A stretch of 64,000 nucleotides of DNA from a virus (IMGVR_UViG_3300012582_000005:224573-288572), one strand, 5' to 3'. Counted from the first letter of the stretch, positions 17,471 through 23,804 are shown. The notes: generated by a model from the sequence alone, not told the origin. Program-made: numbers and translations.

Positions 17471-17543
17471 CGCAGGATGGAGAAGTTGGTATCTCGCAAG
17501 GCTCATAACCTTGAGGTCGTTGGTTCGAGTCCAACTCCTGCTT
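17471..17543 (+). tRNA. Initiator-type tRNA-fMet(CAT)
   Basis: Acceptor CGCAGGA / TCCTGCT has the C1:T72 mismatch found in Bacteroidetes initiator tRNAs. The anticodon arm is CAAGG-CTCATAA-CCTTG and the T-arm TTGG-TTCGAGT-CCAA. The initiator GGG/CCC stem signature is changed to AGG/CCT. It goes well with the phage IF-3 at 43557. Confidence 0.85.
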
Positions 17544-17550
17544 CTACAAT

Positions 17551-17650
17551 TGATGTAGTGAATGTTGGAAACAACAGTGGTATAATGAAGTAAAGCCTCT
17601 TGTATTCTTTTAGAATATAACGTAACGGAAGTACCATTTGAGCTACATCA
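17551..17650 (+). ncRNA. Candidate structured RNA inside the tRNA cluster
   Basis: An 8-bp perfect outer stem TGATGTAG (17551-17558) / CTACATCA (17643-17650) closes a 100-base element. Inside are TGTTG-GAAA-CAACA (GNRA loop, 17563-17576), TGGTA/TACCA (17578-17582 with 17632-17636) and TATTCT-TTT-AGAATA (17603-17617). It has no T-arm or anticodon arm and no ORF. It lies 7 bases after tRNA-fMet and 13 before tRNA-Glu, so it would be released by tRNA processing. T4 also carries small stable RNAs in its tRNA cluster. Confidence 0.5.
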
Positions 17651-17663
17651 CGATATTACAAAT

Positions 17664-17738
17664 GGCCCGTTCGTCTAGAGGCTTAGGACGACTACCTTTT
17701 CAGGTAGAAAACGTTAGGTTCGAATCCTGCACGGGCTA
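17664..17738 (+). tRNA. tRNA-Glu(TTC)-like with a six-base anticodon loop
   Basis: Acceptor GGCCCGT / ACGGGCT, D-arm GTCT...GGAC and T-loop TTCGAAT are present. The anticodon stem CTACC / GGTAG is perfect but closes a loop of only six bases, TTTTCA. TTC is the likely anticodon. The body is a paralogue of the tRNA at 17394. Confidence 0.72.
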
Positions 17739-17743
17739 CTATT

Positions 17744-18187
17744 ATGAAAAATATAGAACAAGAATTTGTGCCATATGTTGAATCTTTAGAATTAAAAAAT
17801 CTTGGATTTGATGAACAATGTTTTGGTGTTTATAGTATAACAGAAAATTTTCAATTTATTCAAGAATTTGAAAATCAACAATATATTAATAATAGTAATG
17901 AGATTATAGAAAAATGTAAATCTATTAGTTGTACAGCACCATTATTTCAACAAGCGTTTGAATATTTTAGAAAAAAATATAAATTGGAGGGGCTTATTTT
18001 ACCACAAGATAAATCTGCGTTATTACCTCTTCCTTCATATTTTATAGCAGTGATATCTTATAGAAACCAAGAATGGAAAGAATTATTCAATTCAACAAAT
18101 GAACATACGTTATTACATTATATAACCAATGAAGATGCTGAATTAGCTTGTTTAAAGAAATTAATTGAAATTGTTAAAACATTATAA
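17744..18187 (+). CDS. Conserved Bacteroidetes-type hypothetical protein, 147 aa
   Basis: The segments LKNLGFDEQCFGVYS and EDAELACLKKLIEIVK are typical of a widespread small protein of Bacteroidetes and their phages (often annotated only as hypothetical). It probably came from a host. The ATG is 5 bases after tRNA-Glu. Function unknown. Confidence 0.8.
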   Translation: MKNIEQEFVPYVESLELKNLGFDEQCFGVYSITENFQFIQEFENQQYINNSNEIIEKCKSISCTAPLFQQAFEYFRKKYKLEGLILPQDKSALLPLPSYFIAVISYRNQEWKELFNSTNEHTLLHYITNEDAELACLKKLIEIVKTL

Positions 18188-18254
18188 AAAATAATTCCTA
18201 AAAGAAAGAACAAAAGAAAGATATATACGTTATAATATTTAAATAACTAAGACA

Positions 18255-18350
18255 ATGACAACAATTATCAGAAATATGAATAATAATATTAATCGCACGA
18301 GAACAACTCTTGGGCTTTCTGATAAAGTATTGTCTTTTATGAAAAGATAA
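18255..18350 (+). CDS. Thr-codon leader peptide, 31 aa (attenuator A)
   Basis: The ORF starts MTTIIRN and contains NRTRTTLGLSDK, so five of its 31 codons are Thr (ACA, ACA, ACG, ACA, ACT at codons 2, 3, 15, 17, 18). Control-type codons lie just before CTTGGGCTTTCT, which can pair with the 5' arm of the following terminator. tRNA-Thr and the ThrRS gene come next. It has the design of a ribosome-dependent leader peptide. The ATG overlaps AAGACAA (18249-18255), complementary to TTGTCTT (18330-18336) near the ORF end; leader B has the same pair. Mechanism is inferred. Confidence 0.6.
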   Translation: MTTIIRNMNNNINRTRTTLGLSDKVLSFMKR

Positions 18351-18404
18351 TTAATTAAAAAACTTTATAATAGAAAGCCCGAAGCGATAAACTTCGGGTT
18401 TTTT
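18312..18404 (+). promoter_or_regulatory. Attenuator A: antiterminator/terminator pair before tRNA-Thr-thrS
   Basis: The terminator is CCCGAAG (18378-18384), loop CGATAAA, CTTCGGG (18392-18398) and a T6 tract. GGGCTTTCT (18312-18320), inside the leader ORF, is a perfect 9-base complement of AGAAAGCCC (18372-18380). The two pairings are mutually exclusive because they share CCC. A ribosome stalled on Thr codons 17-18 would partly cover 18312-18320, so the exact switching logic is not settled. Confidence 0.6.
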
Positions 18405-18413
18405 GTTTTATAT

Positions 18414-18484
18414 GCCTTTTTAGTTCAGTGGTAGAACACATCTTTGGTATGGATGTAACACGGATCCGATTTCCGTAGAAGGCT
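18414..18484 (+). tRNA. tRNA-Thr(GGT)
   Basis: Acceptor GCCTTTT / AGAAGGC, D-arm GTTC...GAAC, anticodon arm CATCT-TTGGTAT-GGATG with anticodon GGT, T-arm ACGGA-TCCGATT-TCCGT. It lies between the Thr-codon attenuator and the ThrRS gene, whose ATG is one base after the discriminator. Confidence 0.88.
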
Positions 18485-18485
18485 C

Positions 18486-19646
18486 ATGGAAGATCATAGA
18501 ATAATAGGTAGAAAGATGAATTTATTTCACTTTCAAGAAGAAAGTCAAGGCTCTGTGTTTTGGCATCATAACGGATATGTCTTGTATAGATTAATTGAGA
18601 ATTACATAAGAGAGAAAATATCGGAGCAAGATTATATTGAAGTAAAAAGTCCACAATTGGTTGATAAGAAATTATGGGAGAAGAGTGGACATTGGAGTAA
18701 GTTTAAAGAAAATATGTTTATCGTAAAGGATGAAGATAAAGAATTAGCAATTAAACCAATGAATTGTCCCTGTCATATAGAAATATTTAAACAAGGAATA
18801 GTTTCTTATAAAGAATTACCAATTAGAATGAGTGAATTTGGTTCTTGTCATAGAAATGAAAATTCAGGATCATTAAACGGATTATTCAGATTGCGTTCTT
18901 TTGTACAAGATGATGCTCATATATTCTGTATGAAAGAACAAATAGTTGAAGAAGCTGAGAAGTTTTGTAAATTATTAATTGATGTGTATAGTGAATTTGG
19001 ATTTAAAGAAGTTGAAGTAAAGCTTAGTGATAGACCAGAAAAAAGAATAGGTAGTGATGAATTGTGGGATTTAGCTGAGAGTAGTTTAAAAGAAGCTTCT
19101 AAGAATTTGAAGTGGGAATTGAATAAAGGTGAAGGTGCATTTTATGGTCCTAAATTAGAATTCATTCTCAAAGATAGTTTAGGTAGAGAATGGCAGTGTG
19201 GAACTTTGCAATTGGATTTCAATCTTCCTGTTAGGCTAGATGCATTCTATGTAAACCAAGAAGGTGAAAAAGAAAATCCTGTAATGATACATAGAGCAAT
19301 CTTAGGTTCTATGGAAAGATTTATAGGAATACTACTTGAGAATAGTGATGGTTGGTTACCATTTTGGTTAGCACCTGAACAAATTGTAATAGCAGGAATA
19401 AGTAATGAACAAGATGAATATTGTAAAGAAATATATGATATTCTTAAAAAGAAATATAGAGTTAAATTAGATATAAGATCAGAAAAAATAAATTCTAAAA
19501 TTGCTGAATTATATGAAAGAAAAGCTCAATATTTAATTGTAATAGGAAAAAGAGAAGTAAATGAAAATAAAGTATCAATTAAAAATTTGAAAGATAATTC
19601 ACAAATTAGTATTGATAAAAAAGATTTGATTGAATTTAAATTTTAA
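18486..19646 (+). CDS. thrS: Threonyl-tRNA synthetase, short form without editing domain
   Basis: The 386-residue class II synthetase has the ThrRS catalytic core: motif 1 with [17 protein letters not shown], zinc ligands Cys94 (MNCPCH), His145 (DDAHIF) and His269 (MIHRAILGS), motif 2 at CHRNENSG and motif 3 at [11 protein letters not shown]. The C-terminal anticodon-binding domain is present (from about 285). The N-terminal TGS and editing domains of the usual ~640-residue enzyme are missing, so mischarged Ser-tRNA-Thr would not be cleared in cis. It follows directly on tRNA-Thr and a Thr-codon attenuator, forming a self-contained threonine unit. Confidence 0.95.
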   Translation: MEDHRIIGRKMNLFHFQEESQGSVFWHHNGYVLYRLIENYIREKISEQDYIEVKSPQLVDKKLWEKSGHWSKFKENMFIVKDEDKELAIKPMNCPCHIEIFKQGIVSYKELPIRMSEFGSCHRNENSGSLNGLFRLRSFVQDDAHIFCMKEQIVEEAEKFCKLLIDVYSEFGFKEVEVKLSDRPEKRIGSDELWDLAESSLKEASKNLKWELNKGEGAFYGPKLEFILKDSLGREWQCGTLQLDFNLPVRLDAFYVNQEGEKENPVMIHRAILGSMERFIGILLENSDGWLPFWLAPEQIVIAGISNEQDEYCKEIYDILKKKYRVKLDIRSEKINSKIAELYERKAQYLIVIGKREVNENKVSIKNLKDNSQISIDKKDLIEFKF

Positions 19647-19652
19647 TTATAA

Positions 19653-19739
19653 GGGAGGGTTGCTTTAGAGACCGAAAAGTCCAGACTGTTAATCTGGTGA
19701 ATTAATATTCCATCGTGGGTTTGAATCCCACCCCTCCCT
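19653..19739 (+). tRNA. tRNA-Asn(GTT) with long variable arm
   Basis: Acceptor GGGAGGG / CCCTCCC, anticodon arm CCAGA-CTGTTAA-TCTGG (GTT) and T-arm GTGGG-TTTGAAT-CCCAC are perfect. The variable region is 17 bases with a GAAT-TAAT-ATTC hairpin, a class II feature not normal for tRNA-Asn. The D-arm is also atypical. The body recalls tRNA-Tyr, so its charging identity is open. Confidence 0.75.
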
Positions 19740-19745
19740 CAAAAT

Positions 19746-19832
19746 GCCTGTATCGCATAGATGGCCGATTGCACCTGATTTGTAACCAGGATGGTGATAA
19801 ACCACACGGGAGTTCGAATCTCTCTACAGGCT
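19746..19832 (+). tRNA. tRNA-Thr(TGT) with long variable arm
   Basis: Acceptor GCCTGTA / TACAGGC is perfect; the anticodon arm CCTGA-TTTGTAA-CCAGG gives TGT with one mismatch (A31:C39). T-arm GGGAG-TTCGAAT-CTCTC. The variable region is 17 bases with a TGGT/ACCA stem, which is unusual for tRNA-Thr. It decodes ACA, which the GGT tRNA at 18414 does not. Confidence 0.75.
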
Positions 19833-19876
19833 CAAACTTTTTCTAAATATTTCATATAAATGAAAATGTTTAGAAA

Positions 19877-20410
19877 ATGAAAAGTTGTAAAAAATGTAAT
19901 AATTACTATCCTAGTAGAATAAAAATAGATGGTAAAGTAAGAAATCTTAAAAATAGATCATATTGTTTAGATTGTTCACCATTTAATAAACATAATACTA
20001 AACAGCTTGATGTTTATATTAAAAATGATGTTTGTAAAGAATGTAATAATTCTTTAACGTTAGGTAGATGTCATGCTTGTTATAATAGAAAAAGAAGACA
20101 AAAAATGTCTAAAAAAGTTTATGATATTATAGGTTATAATTGTTGGATGTGTGGATATACAAAAGGTGAAATATCAAGTAAAATTTTAACATTTCATCAT
20201 ATAAATCCACAAGATAAAAAAATGAATTTAACTATTGATAATATGGCGAGATATGAGTGGTGTGTTGTATGGAATGAAATTAAAAAGTGTGTATCATTAT
20301 GTCCTACTTGCCATCAAGAATATCATTATACTAATTTAGTTACTGATGAAGATATTGAAAGGATTAAAAATGAAAATTGGAATAGAATACATGATGAAAT
20401 AAAATTGTAA
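19877..20410 (+). CDS. HNH endonuclease, likely homing type
   Basis: The 177-residue protein has an HNH/zinc core: Cys89 and Cys92 (CWMCG), the catalytic FHHINP (H107, H108), and the second zinc pair C142/C145 in LCPTCHQEYH. N-terminal CxxC knuckles (CKKC, CLDC, CKEC, CHAC) suggest extra zinc-finger DNA-binding units. It sits inside the tRNA array, a common place for freestanding homing endonucleases. Its stop codon lies within the acceptor stem of the next tRNA. Confidence 0.88.
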   Translation: MKSCKKCNNYYPSRIKIDGKVRNLKNRSYCLDCSPFNKHNTKQLDVYIKNDVCKECNNSLTLGRCHACYNRKRRQKMSKKVYDIIGYNCWMCGYTKGEISSKILTFHHINPQDKKMNLTIDNMARYEWCVVWNEIKKCVSLCPTCHQEYHYTNLVTDEDIERIKNENWNRIHDEIKL

Positions 20411-20548
20411 GGTGATGAAAAGGTAGACATATCTCCCTGTCTCGGAGATGGTGATAATGGGATAAACGCAGAATATTTGGATTGACCACAATTAATTATC
20501 TGTTCTGTAGCTAACTACACCGTGTTGGTTCGAATCCAACTCTTACAG
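20406..20548 (+). tRNA. tRNA-Asp(GTC)-like with a very long variable-region insertion
   Basis: Acceptor TGTAAGG (20406-20412) / TCTTACA (20541-20547), D-stem ATG/CAT, anticodon arm TCTCC-CTGTCTC-GGAGA (GTC) and T-arm GTTGG-TTCGAAT-CCAAC are all present. Between anticodon stem and T-arm lie about 75 bases in place of 4-5. They contain GGTG/CACC, CAGAA/TTCTG and TGTAG-CTAA-CTACA pairings. It could be an expanded variable arm, an intron-like insertion or a fusion of two tRNAs. The 5' end overlaps the HNH stop. Confidence 0.55.
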
Positions 20549-20594
20549 CATGGATTCTTAGATAAGATTGATGATATATTAAATGATTAAAAAT

Positions 20595-20667
20595 ACCTTC
20601 TTCGTCTAACGGATTAAGACTTCTGAATACGAATCAGAGAATAGGGGTTCGATTCCCTTAGAAGGTT
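20595..20667 (+). tRNA. tRNA-Arg(ACG)
   Basis: Acceptor ACCTTCT / AGAAGGT, D-arm GTCT...AGAC, anticodon arm TCTGA-ATACGAA-TCAGA (ACG) and T-arm AGGGG-TTCGATT-CCCTT. A regular cloverleaf reading CGN codons (after wobble modification). Confidence 0.85.
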
Positions 20668-20731
20668 CAAAAAGTAAAATAATAAAACAATATATAAGTT
20701 ATATCGTTTAAAGAATAAGACAAATAATATT

Positions 20732-20791
20732 ATGAAAACTATAGCAATGATTATTAGAATGAGAATTATTAGACCAAAAATGCTTGGGTGA
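20732..20791 (+). CDS. AGA-codon leader peptide, 19 aa (attenuator B)
   Basis: The ORF encodes MKTIAMIIRMRIIRPKMLG and stops at TGA. All three Arg codons (9, 11, 14) are AGA, the codon of the tRNA-Arg(TCT) encoded directly after the terminator; ArgRS follows further on. The final CTT GGG codons form the strand that competes with the terminator, as in leader A. After the stop the DNA still matches leader A (TGATAGAATATTGTCTTTT against TGATAAAGTATTGTCTTTT), so the two elements share ancestry. The flanking AAGACAA (20717-20723) / TTGTCTT (20799-20805) pair is conserved. AGA is also common in this genome, so leader function is inference. Confidence 0.5.
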   Translation: MKTIAMIIRMRIIRPKMLG

Positions 20792-20849
20792 TAGAATATT
20801 GTCTTTTAAAAAGAAATTCGAACCCAAGCAAATAAAGCTTGGGTTTTTT
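20782..20849 (+). promoter_or_regulatory. Attenuator B: antiterminator/terminator pair before tRNA-Arg
   Basis: The terminator is CCCAAGC (20823-20829), loop AAATAAA, GCTTGGG (20837-20843) and a T6 tract. An identical GCTTGGG (20782-20788) in the leader ORF can pair with the same CCCAAGC and so prevent the terminator. The layout matches attenuator A at 18312-18404. Confidence 0.55.
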
Positions 20850-20857
20850 GTTTATAT

Positions 20858-20930
20858 GCCCGATTGGTGTAATTGAATAGCACAATCTCCTTCTAAGTGA
20901 TTAGTCCAAGTTTGAATCTTGGATTGGGTA
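20858..20930 (+). tRNA. tRNA-Arg(TCT)
   Basis: Acceptor GCCCGAT / ATTGGGT (two wobble pairs), D-arm GTGT...GCAC, anticodon arm ATCTC-CTTCTAA-GTGAT (TCT, one mismatch). It reads AGA, the main Arg codon of this AT-rich genome, and follows attenuator B. Confidence 0.82.
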
Positions 20931-20938
20931 CATGAGTA

Positions 20939-21115
20939 ATGAAAAAAAATATAGTGGAAAGATTAAAAAGAATATTTACACATTTAGAGATAGTAATAGA
21001 AGAACATTATTTTAATGATGATGATTATGCTCCACCGATTAATGTTGATTGGTATTATGTAATTGAAGAATTAAAAAAGAATGGATTGGAAATAAGAAAT
21101 AGTAAAAATAAATAG
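20939..21115 (+). CDS. Small protein between tRNAs, 58 aa
   Basis: The ORF begins MKKNIVERLKRIF and has an acidic, aromatic C-terminal half (NDDDYAPPINVDWYYVIEEL). It starts 8 bases after tRNA-Arg(TCT), and its TAG stop lies inside the acceptor stem of tRNA-Ile. An alternative ATG at 20932 opens a short frame that stops early. No family recognised, but the composition looks coding. Confidence 0.6.
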   Translation: MKKNIVERLKRIFTHLEIVIEEHYFNDDDYAPPINVDWYYVIEELKKNGLEIRNSKNK

Positions 21116-21185
21116 TCTCGTAATTCAGTGGTAGAATGCTTCTCTGATAAGGAAGATGTCGTGTGTTCAATTCACACCGAGACTA
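21114..21185 (+). tRNA. tRNA-Ile(GAT)
   Basis: Acceptor AGTCTCG / CGAGACT, D-arm ATTC...GAAT, anticodon arm CTTCT-CTGATAA-GGAAG (GAT), T-arm GTGTG-TTCAATT-CACAC. The first two bases overlap the stop of the 58-aa ORF. Confidence 0.87.
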
Positions 21186-21190
21186 CTAAT

Positions 21191-21264
21191 AGCAATATAG
21201 TGTAATTGGCTAACACGCTGCTCTCATAAGGCAGAGATTATTGGTTCAAGTCCAATTATTGCTA
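21191..21264 (+). tRNA. tRNA-Met(CAT), elongator type (or Ile2)
   Basis: Acceptor AGCAATA / TATTGCT is fully paired, unlike the initiator at 17471. D-arm GTGT...ACAC, anticodon arm CTGCT-CTCATAA-GGCAG, T-arm ATTGG-TTCAAGT-CCAAT. A CAT anticodon modified to lysidine would make it tRNA-Ile2 for AUA; the sequence cannot decide. Confidence 0.82.
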
Positions 21265-21279
21265 CAGAAGAAATAGATT

Positions 21280-22461
21280 ATGAAAATTAGCATAAATGAT
21301 ATTAATATAATTCCTAAACAGTTCGGAAGCGGATTATGTGTTTACGGAAAACCAAAACATGAAATACAGGAGTGGATAAATTTTTGGGGATTTAAAACCG
21401 AAGAAAGCAAAGGTTTTACAAATATTTGCCTACCTTCTAATTTAGAAGATTTTTTTATTTCCACTCCGTATTTTAAATATTTAGATGGCTACAGCCCAAA
21501 TTTAAATAAATATTGCCATATTGGACATCTCTCGAATCTTGTTATAGCTAAAGCTATTCAAAACTTTGGGTATGCTGAACAAACTATCGCTATACTTGGT
21601 GATACGTTAGATGGTAAAGTGGAGAAGCAAGATGCATTCGATAAATATTTATCATATTGTAAAGAATTTAATTATAATGTAGGTGATATTTATTATGCAT
21701 CAAATCAAGAGTTAGATAATAAAGAATTATTACATGATGGTGAAGGTGATTATATTGGAACTAAAATATTTAATGTAGGTGAGAATAAAATAGTTGGAAT
21801 TAAATCAACAGGTGCTACAACATATTTTTATCAAGATGTTGCATTAGCATCTAAATTAAATGCTCCGACTATTTACATTACAGGATTAGAACAAGCACCA
21901 CACTTTTCTATACTTAAAGAAATATTTCCTGACATAAAGCATATCGGTTTGGGATTAGTACTTGCTAAAAGTAAAGATTCATTTGGTAAAATGAGTTCAA
22001 GTCTTGGTAATGTTATATGGATGCAAGATGTTATTGATATGCTTATGAAAGAATTTAATAACTTAGAATTAGTTTATAATGTTATTGCTGGTCAATTTTT
22101 GAAGTATGCACCTGGTTCGGATAAGAAGATTGATTTAGATCAATTTGCTAATGTGAAAACAAGTTATGGTTTATATGTTAGTTATACTTTAGCTAAATTA
22201 AAAAGTGCTGGTATGAAAGTGGAATTGAAAGATGATTTTAATAGTTTCCATATGAAGTTTAAATTTTTAAAAGCGAAAGATAATTTTTCACCTGCTATAT
22301 TTTTTGATGAATTGATTGATTCGTGTAAAACTATTAATCAGATGTATTTGAAATTTCATATCAAGGATAATCCTGAGAACCAAGAGATGTATAAACCATT
22401 AATGGAGGATTTAGAATTAGGTTTGAAGAAATTAGGAATGTTTTCTATTGATAAGGTTTAA
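21280..22461 (+). CDS. argS: Arginyl-tRNA synthetase, short form
   Basis: Class I synthetase with the ArgRS signature YSPNLNKYCHIGHL (HIGH at 80-83), the ArgRS-specific GATTYFYQDVALA (178-190) and a KMSKS variant GKMSSSLGNVI (236-246). At 393 residues it lacks the N-terminal Add1 domain that binds the tRNA elbow, and has a reduced DALR-like anticodon domain; host enzymes are about 560-600 residues. Loss of the elbow-binding domain may relax tRNA recognition and suit the phage's own tRNA-Arg species. It ends the tRNA cluster, with attenuator B, tRNA-Arg(TCT), tRNA-Ile and tRNA-Met upstream. Confidence 0.92.
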   Translation: MKISINDINIIPKQFGSGLCVYGKPKHEIQEWINFWGFKTEESKGFTNICLPSNLEDFFISTPYFKYLDGYSPNLNKYCHIGHLSNLVIAKAIQNFGYAEQTIAILGDTLDGKVEKQDAFDKYLSYCKEFNYNVGDIYYASNQELDNKELLHDGEGDYIGTKIFNVGENKIVGIKSTGATTYFYQDVALASKLNAPTIYITGLEQAPHFSILKEIFPDIKHIGLGLVLAKSKDSFGKMSSSLGNVIWMQDVIDMLMKEFNNLELVYNVIAGQFLKYAPGSDKKIDLDQFANVKTSYGLYVSYTLAKLKSAGMKVELKDDFNSFHMKFKFLKAKDNFSPAIFFDELIDSCKTINQMYLKFHIKDNPENQEMYKPLMEDLELGLKKLGMFSIDKV

Positions 22462-22487
22462 TATATACATAAAATAATAATAGATAA

Positions 22488-23150
22488 ATGAAAAATATTA
22501 AAAAATTTATAGATTTTATTAATGAAAGTCTTCGTATAGATAATACTGATAAAAATATATTTTTTTTAAAAGAAGTAGTTAAAAAATGCGGATTTGAACA
22601 AACATATCATTTTTTCTTAAAAGAGCCATTAAAAATTGGAACATGTCAATATGGAGATTTTTATCTTAATTATTATGATGTTAATGAATATGATGGTAAT
22701 TTAGCATTTTGGATTATATTTAATCAACATGAAGATAATCTATATGGTAAATCGTGGGATTCTTCTGTTATTTGGGTGGAAGATGGTATATTACAATATT
22801 CAGATAAAATTGAAGAATCAGATTTTAAACTTGATGATAATTTTATTGCTAAAATTGTACAAACAATAAAATCATATAATTATTTAGATAAATGGTGTGA
22901 ATTTATAAAAGAAATTGGTATTAAAGGTAGGAAATATCATAGAATGGCGATACATAATAAAGAATTTACATGGGAGCAACAAATTGATTGGATTAAAAAT
23001 AAAATAGAAATTAATAAATTATTAAATAGATACACAGAACCTTACGAACAAAGGACTTTAGATAAAATGATAGATTTAGGTGAAACTGCATATAAAGAGA
23101 AAGCAAAGAAAGATAATGATATTATGATGAAAATATTAAAGGGTATGTAA
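22488..23150 (+). CDS. Hypothetical protein with capsid-targeting-like N-terminus, 220 aa
   Basis: It begins MKNIKKFIDFINE followed by S, a close match to the shared peptide with I-N-E. The rest is a charged alpha/beta protein with many aromatic residues (NYYDVNEYDG, GKSWDSSVIWVEDG) and a helical C-terminus. No known family. Proposed to be packaged in the capsid. It follows argS by 26 bases. Confidence 0.8.
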   Translation: MKNIKKFIDFINESLRIDNTDKNIFFLKEVVKKCGFEQTYHFFLKEPLKIGTCQYGDFYLNYYDVNEYDGNLAFWIIFNQHEDNLYGKSWDSSVIWVEDGILQYSDKIEESDFKLDDNFIAKIVQTIKSYNYLDKWCEFIKEIGIKGRKYHRMAIHNKEFTWEQQIDWIKNKIEINKLLNRYTEPYEQRTLDKMIDLGETAYKEKAKKDNDIMMKILKGM

Positions 23151-23214
23151 TTTGACATTCTCTCATTTTTACTATTGTAGTTCAATTTAAAAAAACATTT
23201 AAAAAGACTACAAA

Positions 23215-23409
23215 ATGGATAAAAACACTTTAGGATTTGGAAGTAAGACATACGATTTTTTAAAACGCTATTATGAGTCAAATGGACAGAGTATTTGCAA
23301 TATTAAAATTAGTGGTTCTATAAGGATAAAATCTATTAGTAAAAATAATTTATCAGTTGGTTTAAAAAGAAAATTGATAATAGAAGAATTAACAGAAGAA
23401 ATAAATTAA
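23215..23409 (+). CDS. Small protein with a TLG-F-K motif, 64 aa
   Basis: The N-terminus MDKNTLGFGSKTYDFLKR closely resembles the C-terminal part of leader A (TTLGLSDKVLSFMKR) and the start of the M42 peptidase (STLGLRQESFDFLKQ). The remainder is basic and beta-rich, without a known family. It converges on the gene at 23406-23804 with a 4-base overlap. Confidence 0.65.
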   Translation: MDKNTLGFGSKTYDFLKRYYESNGQSICNIKISGSIRIKSISKNNLSVGLKRKLIIEELTEEIN

Positions 23410-23804
23410 ATTATTGTTTTTAACCAATGTATTTTAAATCCATAATATTGAAATTCGCCATCTTCTATACCACCTTCAATATCATTAGGTAAGTTATTAA
23501 ATATATTTTCCCAAGCTTTTTTAGCATATCTATTTTTATTAACTGACCATATTTTTTGACCATTTAAATCTCTAACTATGCAAAAGATAGCTAATTTATA
23601 TAAACCTTTACCTCTCAATTTTTCTATTATCTCTGAATCTTTAATAATATAACGGCTATTTTCTTTTTCTAATTTTATTTTACCTATATTAATATCATTT
23701 GACATTATATCATAATGAATATTAAAATCATCTATGATATGTCGTATTACATAAATATTATTCTTATGTAAATTAAAATTTTCATAATGTTTAATATATT
23801 TCAT
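23406..23804 (-). CDS. GNAT-like small protein, 132 aa
   Basis: EIIEKLRGKGLYKLAIFCIV resembles the acetyl-CoA-binding R-x-x-G-x-G/A segment and following helix of GNAT acetyltransferases, and VNKNRYAKKAWENIF resembles the next helix (N-x-x-A-x-x-x-Y/W). The start MKYIKHYENF is a partial version of the shared targeting peptide but has no [L/I]-x-E end. Catalytic activity is possible but not shown. Confidence 0.7.
   Translation of the reverse strand: MKYIKHYENFNLHKNNIYVIRHIIDDFNIHYDIMSNDINIGKIKLEKENSRYIIKDSEIIEKLRGKGLYKLAIFCIVRDLNGQKIWSVNKNRYAKKAWENIFNNLPNDIEGGIEDGEFQYYGFKIHWLKTII

Noticed and set aside
17551-17650. Hammerhead ribozyme or irregular tRNA
   Set aside because: No CUGAUGA core, no T-arm (no GGTTCGA-like loop) and no anticodon arm; kept only as an unassigned structured RNA.
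18188-18410. T-box riboswitch before tRNA-Thr/thrS
   Set aside because: No T-box sequence or specifier stem I; T-boxes are typical of Firmicutes. The Thr-rich ORF explains the region better.
21280-22461. Tyrosyl- or tryptophanyl-tRNA synthetase
   Set aside because: The HIGH and KMSKS-like motifs alone would allow it, but the SPN-x-NK start and GATTYFYQD are ArgRS-specific.
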